DNA of 27,180 nt from IMG/VR virus record IMGVR_UViG_3300017779_000118, positions 1 to 27,180 of that record. The stretch is one strand, 5' to 3'. Source of the stretch: a virus. Below are positions 17,556-24,130 of this stretch, piece by piece. Each line of letters starts with the position of its first letter. Within the stretch, counting starts at the first letter, position 1. The notes below the pieces were generated by a model. The model was given only the letters and a program-made list of their open reading frames with translations. It was not told where the DNA came from and did no database searches. A program made the position numbers and the translations under genes.

Positions 17556-18206
17556 TCACATTAGCCACTTAGCCCAAGCAGCACCTTTCTGAATTGCAGT
17601 ACCTAGTCCTAAACCTGCTTGCGGCGGCTCATATGACATTTGTCCCTGTGCATCTAACCAATATGGGCGACCATACATGTCCTGTCCACTAGGAGGAACT
17701 GGATATCCACTTCCGTTATTAGCAGCACCTTGCATCTGTTGGAATTGTTGGGTTTGTCCTGTCAATCCCGCAATTGCCATTCCCGCAGATGGTTGTTGTC
17801 CTCCGCCGAATCCTTGAGATTCTAAAAATTGAGACTTGGCCATCTTTCTTTGATTGATGACTTCTGAATCAATAGCAGAATTCAATAGATTAAGAATATC
17901 CAACTCTATGTTTTCAGCAGTAATCTTTTCATATTCTCTAAGAGCATCAGGGTGTATTCTAATAGTACCAGTGGTATTATCTTGAACAAACTGTAGTTTA
18001 GTTAGCATTTGGCTAACTACCCTTTCGGTTACATCTTCCATGAGTTTTTCTAATGACTTTAGGAATTTATCTCCATGATATTGGAAAAACTCCTCTACAT
18101 GATTATCTTGCAAAGAAAGTAAATTATTTACATTCTTGAATTGTTGGTCACTTTGTTGTTGCACTGCTCCTAAAACAGTACCGTTACTGGTTCCTAGTAT
18201 TCCCAT
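17556..18206 (-). CDS. Unknown protein, helical N-half and Gln/Gly-rich C-half
   Basis: 216 aa. Residues 1-140 look helical and charged, with coiled-coil-like stretches (FKNVNNLLSLQDNHVEEFFQYHGDKFLKSLEKLMEDVTERVVSQML). Residues 140-216 are low-complexity and rich in Gln, Gly, Ala and Pro (GFGGGQQPSAGMAIAG, QTQQFQQMQGAANNG) and end in IQKGAAWAKWLM. The arrangement suggests an oligomerising domain with a flexible tail. GGAGG lies eight bases before the ATG and overlaps the stop region of the zinc protein. Its position between head and neck genes suggests a structural or internal virion protein, but no family is recognised. Confidence 0.7.
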   Translation of the reverse strand: MGILGTSNGTVLGAVQQQSDQQFKNVNNLLSLQDNHVEEFFQYHGDKFLKSLEKLMEDVTERVVSQMLTKLQFVQDNTTGTIRIHPDALREYEKITAENIELDILNLLNSAIDSEVINQRKMAKSQFLESQGFGGGQQPSAGMAIAGLTGQTQQFQQMQGAANNGSGYPVPPSGQDMYGRPYWLDAQGQMSYEPPQAGLGLGTAIQKGAAWAKWLM

Positions 18207-18209
18207 TCT

Positions 18210-18851
18210 TCATTCCTCCGTTTCTAATGTAGCACCTTGTTTAATCATTAAATGATTCAATCTATCTGTCAGAATATTTATTTCTCCAACGATAGTAATT
18301 GCTTCATGAGTAGCCGACTTATTATCTCCTAATGTGGGTGGTTTAATAAGCCATCCGGCAGAAATTAAACTACTAACATCTTCCTTGCTTAGTGTATTTA
18401 GTGGGCCTCTTTTAATCATCTTAGGCATTTTTGGAATAAAGGCTTTGAATTCTAGGCCATGCTGTTCTGCTAGAATCTGCTGCTGTAGCATCTCCATTTG
18501 TCTATGTATTCCGGAATGTTTAGGACAATATGTTCCTCGCATTGGCCTACCTTTAGTCACTTGGGTTAAGGGAATTGGTGGCCTCATGTAATCTCCACTA
18601 TCCCATGTATGGTGCATTCCGCAAACTACACAACGGTCTTTTAGATTAAACTTGTAACTGTATTTAATTTTTAGAAAAGATTTCCTTTCCGGTGCTAAAA
18701 CCTTAACTAATTCTTTCAATTGCTTCTTGGGTTTTATATTGACGCATTTGTATTCTTCTACAGGCCCACTTGCTCTTGCTCTTTGCATCGGTGGCAAAAA
18801 TGCCGATGGTGCAGTTGTATTCATTTGTCCTATTATATTTTGTTGAAACAT
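18210..18851 (-). CDS. Zinc-binding protein of unknown function
   Basis: About 213 aa. A likely zinc site is formed by CVVCGMHH (Cys 74 and 77, His 80/81) and YCPKH (Cys 109, His 112), about 30 residues apart, in a knuckle-type arrangement. Upstream is a basic region (NIKPKKQLKELVKVLAPERKS). Downstream are helices (HRQMEMLQQQILAEQHG, and INILTDRLNHLMIKQG near the end) and a short linker LSKEDVSSLISAGWLIKPP. It follows the GTPase gene; a TTG overlapping the GTPase stop is a possible earlier start, but the ATG at 18851 is preferred. Similar CxxC...CxxH modules occur in transcription and assembly factors. Whether it is in the virion or acts on DNA/RNA cannot be told. Confidence 0.72.
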   Translation of the reverse strand: MFQQNIIGQMNTTAPSAFLPPMQRARASGPVEEYKCVNIKPKKQLKELVKVLAPERKSFLKIKYSYKFNLKDRCVVCGMHHTWDSGDYMRPPIPLTQVTKGRPMRGTYCPKHSGIHRQMEMLQQQILAEQHGLEFKAFIPKMPKMIKRGPLNTLSKEDVSSLISAGWLIKPPTLGDNKSATHEAITIVGEINILTDRLNHLMIKQGATLETEE

Positions 18852-18856
18852 TCTAA

Positions 18857-19519
18857 TCAATAATCCTTTAACATTGTAGTTACGCCTAGGTAGACCATTT
18901 CCGGTTGGGATTTAGCCGACACGATGTATTTGAAAGTTGGTATGCCCTTATCATTTAACCTTTGCATTCCATATTTAAAAGGCTCGAATATAGGATGGTC
19001 TTGAATCTCTCCGTCGTGACTATATTTTTTTCCCCAAATATCATATTTATTCGCCCACATTCCTACCGCTATAGGGTAGTCGGGTTCCTTTTTCTTTTTT
19101 CCATTGGGCCAAGTATTAGCACAAACGGCATCCACTAAAAACTTCCAAGCGAGTTGATGGTCTAGGTTAGCCCCGCTATCTAGATGTCTATGGTCAATCA
19201 TAAAAATAATATATTTGACCTTTCTTCTTTTCATGTCGGCAATCCATTCTTTCCAATAGAAAGATTCTCCTCCAACATCTGCTGACTTTAGGGTATGGGT
19301 TTCTCCCTCGACCTTTATTGTTTTTCTAGTACCTTTGTGTAAGCCCACTGTTCTTTTTTTAATATCGGGTACTTCCCCTCTAGTTCTAAGTTGATGGTTT
19401 AAAGTAGTTTTACCTACCATTGTTGCACCATAAATGCCAAACGGAATAGCATGTATTCTTTTGTAAAATGCTATCGCCGCTTCAGTAATTACAATTGCGA
19501 AACCTGCGAGTACTGACAC
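18857..19519 (-). CDS. Membrane-anchored Arf/SR-beta-like small GTPase
   Basis: A P-loop GTPase with all five G motifs (numbered from the GTG start): G1 GATMVGKT at residues 31-38, a switch-I Thr in RTVGLHKG (T57, compare the TxG of Arf), G3 DVGGE at 81-85 (Arf has DVGGQ), G4 NKYD at 157-160 and G5 SAK at 201-203. The Gly pair after the switch-II Asp is typical of the Arf/Sar/SR-beta branch. An N-terminal hydrophobic helix (SVLAGFAIVITEAAIAFY) comes directly before the GTPase domain, the same plan as SRP receptor beta. The Glu in place of the usual switch-II Gln (DVGGE) may lower or change hydrolysis. I chose the GTG at 19519, six bases after GGTGG. In-frame ATGs at 19546 and 19573 overlap the preceding gene and lack clear ribosome sites. 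It sits in a virion gene cluster after two membrane proteins. Its role is unknown; action at the host membrane is inferred. Confidence 0.88.
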   Translation of the reverse strand: MSVLAGFAIVITEAAIAFYKRIHAIPFGIYGATMVGKTTLNHQLRTRGEVPDIKKRTVGLHKGTRKTIKVEGETHTLKSADVGGESFYWKEWIADMKRRKVKYIIFMIDHRHLDSGANLDHQLAWKFLVDAVCANTWPNGKKKKEPDYPIAVGMWANKYDIWGKKYSHDGEIQDHPIFEPFKYGMQRLNDKGIPTFKYIVSAKSQPEMVYLGVTTMLKDY

Positions 19520-19530
19520 ATTCAACCACC
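19520..19530 (-). promoter_or_regulatory. Ribosome site selecting a GTG start for the GTPase
   Basis: The minus strand reads GGTGGTTGAAT just before GTG. GGTGG with a six-base gap matches sites before other genes here (for example GAGGTGG before 9783). It overlaps the stop TGA of the preceding membrane gene. It favours the GTG start over the two upstream ATGs. Confidence 0.5.
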
Positions 19531-19743
19531 AAGAGTATGTGACCATGCGGATTGTAAACCATCTAAGCACCATCCTAATATGTTAATATCAAATACTCCT
19601 AATATATTCCCAATTAGAAATGACGCTAACGCCGCACAACTTCCCCAAAAATAGGCTCTAAATCTTAGAAACCAAATATCAGCAGAATGCGCTCTCTGCA
19701 AATCATACGCCATTGCGCCTTCATCAAAGCCAGTAAAAACCAT
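19522..19743 (-). CDS. Small membrane protein, one TM helix
   Basis: 73 aa with one clear hydrophobic segment at about residues 30-52 (YFWGSCAALASFLIGNILGVF), an N-terminal part rich in aromatic and charged residues, and a short Trp-containing end. A strong GAGGTG site lies seven bases before the ATG, and the upstream gene ends 11 bases away. Its stop precedes the likely GTG start of the GTPase gene by two bases, and the sequence around its last codons (GGTGG) is the GTPase ribosome site. This suggests tightly coupled expression and a physical link with the GTPase. Family unknown. Confidence 0.7.
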   Translation of the reverse strand: MVFTGFDEGAMAYDLQRAHSADIWFLRFRAYFWGSCAALASFLIGNILGVFDINILGWCLDGLQSAWSHTLGG

Positions 19744-19754
19744 GAGGATTCACC

Positions 19755-20150
19755 TCATCTTTCGATAGCGGCTAAGAATTCATTTCCTACGCCTTCTGTT
19801 TCTATGGTAGAAATCATAGCAGGGGATGAACCGAAATTAGTATTATGCTTATTCATAGTCTCTCGTATCTTTCCCTTCTGTTCTTCTTCCTTTCTCTTCT
19901 GATGCCAAAAATGATTTACTCTTCTTTCTAGTAGATACATTTCTATCTTTTCGTTTAGTGCTAAATCAAATACTGCCTTTAGTATCATAATAGCCCCAAC
20001 GGTAATTAGGCCAAATAGTGCCGAGTGTGCTAAGGTAGTATATGGGAAATCAATCCCATAATTAGCGTAAAAAAATACATTCGCTCCGCTTACAGTCCCT
20101 ACAAAAAGGATAGTCATAACTAGTCGTGTGTCGTGTTCTAATGCTGGCAT
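19755..20150 (-). CDS. Membrane protein with two TM helices and charged tail
   Basis: 131 aa. Two hydrophobic helices are visible at about residues 10-28 and 40-65, separated by a short loop (NYGIDFPYTT). They are followed by a long charged helix (NEKIEMYLLERRVNHFWHQKRKEEEQKGK) and a flexible end. The charge pattern suggests both ends on the cytoplasmic side. It has GAGG seven bases before the ATG. It opens a run of three membrane-associated genes within the head/neck block. It is too small and lacks the second gene needed for a classic holin-endolysin pair, although a holin cannot be excluded. No known family is recognised. Confidence 0.75.
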   Translation of the reverse strand: MPALEHDTRLVMTILFVGTVSGANVFFYANYGIDFPYTTLAHSALFGLITVGAIMILKAVFDLALNEKIEMYLLERRVNHFWHQKRKEEEQKGKIRETMNKHNTNFGSSPAMISTIETEGVGNEFLAAIER

Positions 20151-20159
20151 TTAAAAACC

Positions 20160-20486
20160 TCAGTTAAATTCTACGGAGATGGCATGGCGAGTATCTCCAT
20201 TAGGACTACCTGCGCTATTTGCTATTTTTAGATAGAGTCCTTCTCTAGCCAAAACACCATGCATGTCATATTCTAGATTAAGTCCTCCGGATTGTCCGTC
20301 AAAGATAATCCTTACTAACTCTGTATTATTAGTTAGAGTAGAGTCCTTAGAATCATATATTTGGACAGTGATAACATCGCCGCCACCTGCAAACCCAGTC
20401 AAATGTAAACTCTTTAGCCTACACTGATGCGCTGCTATTACTGCGCTTGCTACCAAAACTCCGCTAGACCTACATGTATCTGCCAT
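20160..20486 (-). CDS. Small beta-rich virion-type protein
   Basis: 108 aa, not matched to a named family. It looks like a compact beta sandwich: alternating hydrophobic strands (VITVQIYDSKDS, LVRIIFDGQSGG, GLYLKIANSAG, HAISVEFN) separated by Gly/Asn/Asp turns. Two cysteines (positions 5 and 22) could pair. This pattern, with a central IYDSKDST turn, is common in small capsid decoration or tail spike subdomains of marine viruses. The start has GGAGAG six bases upstream. It is the last clear head-like gene before the membrane-protein group. Confidence 0.65.
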   Translation of the reverse strand: MADTCRSSGVLVASAVIAAHQCRLKSLHLTGFAGGGDVITVQIYDSKDSTLTNNTELVRIIFDGQSGGLNLEYDMHGVLAREGLYLKIANSAGSPNGDTRHAISVEFN

Positions 20487-20535
20487 ACCAATCTCTCCAT
20501 ATATCCGTAATGCCGATAATACTTGAAGATGTCGA

Positions 20536-20949
20536 TTATTCAGAATCTACTATTTCTGTAGGTTCTTCGACTTCTTCAGTTACTATTTCGGCTTCGGGAA
20601 GTATAATTTCCTTTACTTTCTTAGCGGCTTTCTTAGCCCCTCTTTTAGCACTTTTAGGTATAGAGATTTTTTCGACTACAGGTTTGGGCAATACAAAATC
20701 TACAACATTTTCTGCGGTAGAGTCTTTCGGCATTCCAAACATCCGTACAACTTCTAAAACCATTCTATCATCTAGATTAGATAATTCTTCCCTGTCTCCT
20801 TCTTCGAAGACAACAGATAGGTTGGGGTCTTGGGTCTTCATCAAACCCTTAACCGCAGATACTTCACAAGAAATTTCTCTTGTGATTTCTTTTCTATCAA
20901 AAACCAACCTACCCATTGTCGAAGTAGGACTAAGACAAATCTTAGCCAT
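20536..20949 (-). CDS. Unknown 137-aa protein with basic then acidic tail
   Basis: Not recognised. The first 90 residues are mixed, with a helix (LDDRMVLEVVRMFGMP). A strongly basic Lys/Ala stretch follows (KSAKRGAKKAAKKVKE), similar to histone-tail or DNA-binding segments. The last 25 residues are very acidic (EAEIVTEEVEEPTEIVDSE). The ATG follows GAGGCG by six bases, the same ribosome site as the gene before it. It lies among head genes, so a capsid-inner or DNA-contacting role is possible, but this is inferred only from the basic stretch and location. Confidence 0.7.
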   Translation of the reverse strand: MAKICLSPTSTMGRLVFDRKEITREISCEVSAVKGLMKTQDPNLSVVFEEGDREELSNLDDRMVLEVVRMFGMPKDSTAENVVDFVLPKPVVEKISIPKSAKRGAKKAAKKVKEIILPEAEIVTEEVEEPTEIVDSE

Positions 20950-20959
20950 TCTAAACGCC

Positions 20960-21535
20960 TCAAATGTTTCCTCTTACTTCTAGTATAACATAGCCCAAGT
21001 CACTAACAGCCGCATTTGCGCCCGTTGACATAACCGTTGCACCTAATTCAAAGGTAGATTTATCTAGAAGAGTTCCTGTTCCACTAGTACCTAAAATTTC
21101 TGTAAATAGATGTAGGGTAGATTCTTGTGCTATAGGTTTAACCGAAGTTACACTTGACAATCCTAGTTCGGAGGCAGTCAATAACTCATATGTTGGAGTA
21201 ATTGTAATTTCGTCATTAGTTGCATCTGCTGTGATTCCATTTGCTTCTACAGTTATTACTGTAGCAGAGGAAGCAGTTACCAGTTTAACTCCATCATTTC
21301 CACCAGTAGCAGCACTACCGATAGTAATATGTCTACCAACTACGGGCTGAGTTAACGCAGTACCGCTAGCATAAGTGATAGTCTCTGCCGAATTAACTAG
21401 ATTAACTGTACTAGTTACTGCTGCATCTCTATATGCAGTTAGGTTTATTTTAGCCCTAACCATATACTCATCCCCGACCACTTTAGGGGCAGTATTGCCC
21501 TTGTGGTCTGCGAGAAATTCTACTGTGTGTGTCAT
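20960..21535 (-). CDS. Probable head decoration or minor capsid protein
   Basis: The gene begins 10 bases after the capsid gene stop with GAGGCG six bases before the ATG. A longer frame would begin inside the capsid gene and lacks a ribosome site, so the 191-aa form is preferred. The protein is all-beta in appearance, with many Thr, Val, Ala and Gly and little charge. A segment GRHITIGSAATGGNDGVKLVTASSATVITVEANGI reads like an Ig-like or hairpin-rich domain inserted between an N-terminal strand pair (MTHTVEFLADHKGNTAPKVVGDEYMVRAKINLTAY) and a C-terminal part ending in DLGYVILEVRGNI. The place right after the capsid protein fits a capsid decoration or vertex protein. The family is not recognised. 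Confidence 0.6.
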   Translation of the reverse strand: MTHTVEFLADHKGNTAPKVVGDEYMVRAKINLTAYRDAAVTSTVNLVNSAETITYASGTALTQPVVGRHITIGSAATGGNDGVKLVTASSATVITVEANGITADATNDEITITPTYELLTASELGLSSVTSVKPIAQESTLHLFTEILGTSGTGTLLDKSTFELGATVMSTGANAAVSDLGYVILEVRGNI

Positions 21536-21545
21536 ATTAAACGCC

Positions 21546-22907
21546 TCACTGAATGTTGGTAATCTTACCTTGTCCCTTAAAGAATGAACAACCGACTTCA
21601 CCAATTGTGCGGTAAAGTGCTTGGTTTCCTAGGCGACCAACACCGAATGGGTTTCCATTGGAAATACCATCTTCGAAGTATTGTGTAGGTTTCATGACAG
21701 CCAACCAAATGTGGTCAGTATCAAGGAAAAGCAAATCGCTTAGTTTGCTAGTTGCGTTTCCTGTAGAAGCCATATCCTTACAAGGAATTAGTGGGATGTC
21801 GTAGTATGTTGCAACTCTAAATCCAACTTCTGCTCCCTTAACTCCACGAACACCATTTACAGTAGGAACTATTTCCTTTCTGTCCATGAATCTTTCTTGG
21901 CTTTGTAGTAGGTCTGCAATAGACTGAATTGTATCATATCCTGTTAGAATTACCTTTGGAGAACCGCCAGCAATTCGTAGGTTACGAATCATGTTGTTAA
22001 GTAGAGTTAGTGTTAGCGAGCGAACATCTCCACTAGCATATCCGGAACCAAAGTCTACTTCAGAATCTAGGAAAGATGCTGCACTGTGCCTTTCATCTCC
22101 GTAAATCTTACCCAAGTTGTTTGTTGCGCTTGCGGTATCAGTAGCAATAACTCCACCATCAATAGCCAAAAGTTCTGCACGACTTGTAACAATCTTGTTT
22201 AGAGAAGTGTAGTTTCTTTCGATGTTTTCTAGACGGCCTGTAGATTGGTTTGTTGATTCACCATAATGTTCTAGAGGCATAAGAAGCATCATGTTTTGTG
22301 CTTCTGCGTGAGCAATTCCCATATCTTCACGCATTTGCGCTCTAATATCTCCAATTCCATCGTCAATCTTTGCCATTTCCATTGCCAATTCAGAGAAATC
22401 GAATTGATGTGCAACAGTCTTAGGACTCATAAATAGTTGAGCGTAGGTTGGAGCCATAGCACCTAGACCATCTGCCGCAGTAGAAAGTCCAGCGTTTTCT
22501 GGAACGCCACCAATTAAATCAGCAGAAGGAGCATCTGCTCCAATTCCTGAATCTGAGGTATCTGAATCGTTTACAAGTGCTTCTGCAAGTGTGTTTCCGG
22601 AGCCACCGAAAGGTCGGCTCTTTAGAACTCTCCATCCCGAAGAAGAATAAGGTCGCTTTGAAATCATTGAAAGTGCATTTACTTCACGGTTTAGCATTGA
22701 CCAAACTTTCTGTCCGTAAAGAACATTGTAAAGTCCGGTTGTTGTGGAAATTCCAGTAACGCCACTTGCGGCAGCGTCGGCAATATCGTGAGCACTATGT
22801 AATCCCTGTACTACTCCCGCTTGCTTTAGAATATCGTTGCCGCCAAATGCGCCAGCCATTCCGTATGTTTGTGCTTCTAAGTCTCTAATTGTGTTAATAT
22901 ATCCCAT
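21546..22907 (-). CDS. Major capsid protein, HK97 fold
   Basis: Forms the icosahedral shell. The assignment rests on position directly after protease/scaffold, on length (453 aa) and on sequence character. The N-terminal region is Ala/Gly-rich and helical. It is followed by STTTGLYNVLYGQKVWSMLNREVNALSMISKRPYSSSGWRVLKSRP, which resembles the N-arm and E-loop region of HK97-type capsid proteins in archaeal tailed viruses. Later come an Asp/Ser-rich segment, a helix MAKIDDGIGDIRAQMREDMGIAHAE like the spine helix, and a C-terminal part with VILTGYDTIQSIADLLQSQERF and YYDIPLIPCKDM. That segment fits the A-domain with its typical 'Y..IPLI.c.dm' strand. The start has GGGGG at good spacing. No cleavage site can be read from the sequence. 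Confidence 0.85.
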   Translation of the reverse strand: MGYINTIRDLEAQTYGMAGAFGGNDILKQAGVVQGLHSAHDIADAAASGVTGISTTTGLYNVLYGQKVWSMLNREVNALSMISKRPYSSSGWRVLKSRPFGGSGNTLAEALVNDSDTSDSGIGADAPSADLIGGVPENAGLSTAADGLGAMAPTYAQLFMSPKTVAHQFDFSELAMEMAKIDDGIGDIRAQMREDMGIAHAEAQNMMLLMPLEHYGESTNQSTGRLENIERNYTSLNKIVTSRAELLAIDGGVIATDTASATNNLGKIYGDERHSAASFLDSEVDFGSGYASGDVRSLTLTLLNNMIRNLRIAGGSPKVILTGYDTIQSIADLLQSQERFMDRKEIVPTVNGVRGVKGAEVGFRVATYYDIPLIPCKDMASTGNATSKLSDLLFLDTDHIWLAVMKPTQYFEDGISNGNPFGVGRLGNQALYRTIGEVGCSFFKGQGKITNIQ

Positions 22908-22920
22908 TTAAGATTCCCCC

Positions 22921-23559
22921 TCAATTTCCAGCGAGCCTGTTTAAGTCGGCCCATGACATGTTTGCTACATCATCCATAGATGGTAGTGCAACAGATGGTG
23001 TCTGCTGTGATTTGAGAATTTCAGATTTTCCAGTAGAGAATGACTTTCGTAGGTCAGCCAATTCTTCCTTTAGTGCGCTAACTTCAGACTTTGCATCATA
23101 GTTAGCCTTTGAAATGATAGTGTTTCTTTCAGAAACTTCAGACTTAAAGCGGTTTGCAAAAGTCTTTTCTAAGTTACCTAGAGCAATCTTCTCTAGTTGT
23201 TCTGACTTGTATTCCGAGTATGCTTTCTCGATTACATCAGGGGAAAGGTTTAGTGAAGTAATTTCACCATTGTCAAAAGCCTTGACGACCTTTGCTTGCT
23301 TTTCTCCTACTGGCTTTCCGCCACTAATTACTACACGGTCTGCTGGTTCTCCAGTTTCCATATGTAGTGTGGTCTGGGCCTTTGCTTCTTCATCCATGTA
23401 TTCCATAGTTTCCTCTTCAGTGTCCATCATTTCTGAGTCCATCATTTCTGCGTCTTCCATAGCCGCAGGGGATTTCTCCTCGTCTTCTTTCCTTAGGGTA
23501 TTGACTTCCTCTAATAGAGTGTCAAGTTCCTCAAGTGCTTTTTCTAGTTTGTCGGTCAT
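22921..23559 (-). CDS. Scaffold protein from internal in-frame start
   Basis: An ATG at 23559-23557 lies in the same frame as the protease gene at its codon 178, exactly where the protease domain ends and the acidic helical region begins. It is preceded by AGAGGG and seven bases (AACGAAA), one of the better ribosome sites in the window. The product would be a separate 212-residue scaffold starting MTDKLEKALEELDTLLEE. Nested protease/scaffold genes with internal starts are known from phage lambda (C/Nu3) and others. That this site is used is inferred from the strong ribosome site and its match to the domain boundary. Confidence 0.65.
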   Translation of the reverse strand: MTDKLEKALEELDTLLEEVNTLRKEDEEKSPAAMEDAEMMDSEMMDTEEETMEYMDEEAKAQTTLHMETGEPADRVVISGGKPVGEKQAKVVKAFDNGEITSLNLSPDVIEKAYSEYKSEQLEKIALGNLEKTFANRFKSEVSERNTIISKANYDAKSEVSALKEELADLRKSFSTGKSEILKSQQTPSVALPSMDDVANMSWADLNRLAGN

Positions 23560-24090
23560 TTTCGTTCCCTCTTTTTCTTGTTTCAAAATATCGAATTTCG
23601 CTTCCGGATTAATTCCTTTTTCGCAGATAGTCACTTCGTGTAATTCTAGTTTGCTAATTTCGCTGTATTCGCCTAATTCCGAATGTTGCTTTTTAACTTT
23701 TTGAAGTGCCTGTCCCCCTATGCTAAAAGACCTTAATGTTCCTTTGCGAATTCCCCTGTTTATTTCTTTGGCTTTTTCGATGTCATCTCTTAATTTTATT
23801 ACTACAAAAAATCCCACATCATCTACTTCGGTTTTCCATATTTTTCCATTTTTATCTCTATATGATTTTACTACTTCTCCTACTTGGACATTTGAATGGT
23901 TTGTCATTACATTTCTAAATTTTGATTGCTCCATGTAATTGTTTACTGCATCTTGTAAGGCTTTGAGTGTGATTAAGTCATTCTGTTTATCAACGATTTC
24001 TATGCTTGCATATCCTCCAATCATTAAATCGTCTTGACTTTTGAGTATTTGGAAGTCATTTTCTCTATGCGATAGAACAGCAGACCCCAT
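22921..24090 (-). CDS. Prohead serine protease fused to scaffold domain (HK97 U35 type)
   Basis: Capsid maturation protease that digests the scaffold and may trim the capsid protein in the prohead. The N-terminal part (about 1-170) has the U35 pattern: GGYASIEIVDKQND near the start, catalytic His in MTNHSNV at about residue 65, catalytic Ser in RSFSIGG at about 123, then LELHEVTICEKGINPEA, which matches the family strand ending in a Pro-rich loop. The rest (about 178-389) is acidic and helical with a Met/Glu-rich stretch (AEMMDSEMMDTEEETMEY) and coiled-coil-like segments, typical of a scaffold or delta domain. The ATG at 24090 is the likely start; a TTG three codons upstream is in frame and overlaps the GAGG ribosome site. 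It directly precedes the major capsid gene by 13 bases, the usual order. Confidence 0.9.
   Translation of the reverse strand: MGSAVLSHRENDFQILKSQDDLMIGGYASIEIVDKQNDLITLKALQDAVNNYMEQSKFRNVMTNHSNVQVGEVVKSYRDKNGKIWKTEVDDVGFFVVIKLRDDIEKAKEINRGIRKGTLRSFSIGGQALQKVKKQHSELGEYSEISKLELHEVTICEKGINPEAKFDILKQEKEGTKMTDKLEKALEELDTLLEEVNTLRKEDEEKSPAAMEDAEMMDSEMMDTEEETMEYMDEEAKAQTTLHMETGEPADRVVISGGKPVGEKQAKVVKAFDNGEITSLNLSPDVIEKAYSEYKSEQLEKIALGNLEKTFANRFKSEVSERNTIISKANYDAKSEVSALKEELADLRKSFSTGKSEILKSQQTPSVALPSMDDVANMSWADLNRLAGN
23560..23574 (-). promoter_or_regulatory. Internal ribosome binding site for scaffold start
   Basis: Within the protease coding sequence the minus strand reads AGAGGGAACGAAA just before ATG. 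The GAGGG core and seven-base spacing match the sites of the head genes nearby. It encodes the unremarkable residues KEGTK, so the purine run may be kept for translation rather than for the protein. Confidence 0.6.
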
Positions 24091-24118
24091 TTTCCTCAAC
24101 TCTTCCTTTTTCCATTTG

Positions 24119-24129
24119 GTATTTAATAC
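24119..24129 (-). promoter_or_regulatory. Possible archaeal TATA box before the head gene block
   Basis: On the minus strand the sequence GTATTAAATAC lies just after the ligase stop, about 30 bases before the protease ATG. It resembles an archaeal TATA box and is also an inverted repeat (GTATT/AATAC around one A). The gap of about 40 bases between ligase and protease is among the largest in the window. A start about 25 bases downstream of the box would give a very short leader. No purine-rich BRE is clearly seen upstream, so confidence is low. Confidence 0.3.
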
Positions 24130-24130
24130 T

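Noticed and set aside
18857-19573. Packaging ATPase or kinase
   Set aside because: The P-loop alone would allow it, but NKYD, SAK and DVGGE fit GTPases, and there is no Walker B acidic pair or kinase lid.
19755-20150. Holin of a lysis cassette
   Set aside because: Two TM helices would allow it, but there is no lytic enzyme gene nearby and the neighbours are structural or GTPase genes. Kept as an unknown membrane protein.
20474-20983. 169-codon plus-strand ORF
   Set aside because: It covers the reverse of the 137-aa gene and of gene borders with good minus-strand ribosome sites, so it is a shadow.
20960-21604. Longer N-terminus of the decoration protein overlapping the capsid gene
   Set aside because: The extra 23 codons overlap the capsid gene by 59 bases without a ribosome site, while ATG 21535 has GAGGCG at good spacing.
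23114-23704. 196-codon plus-strand ORF opposite the protease/scaffold gene
   Set aside because: Very Ser-rich, antisense to Glu-rich scaffold codons; codon pairing explains the open frame. All other genes are on the minus strand.
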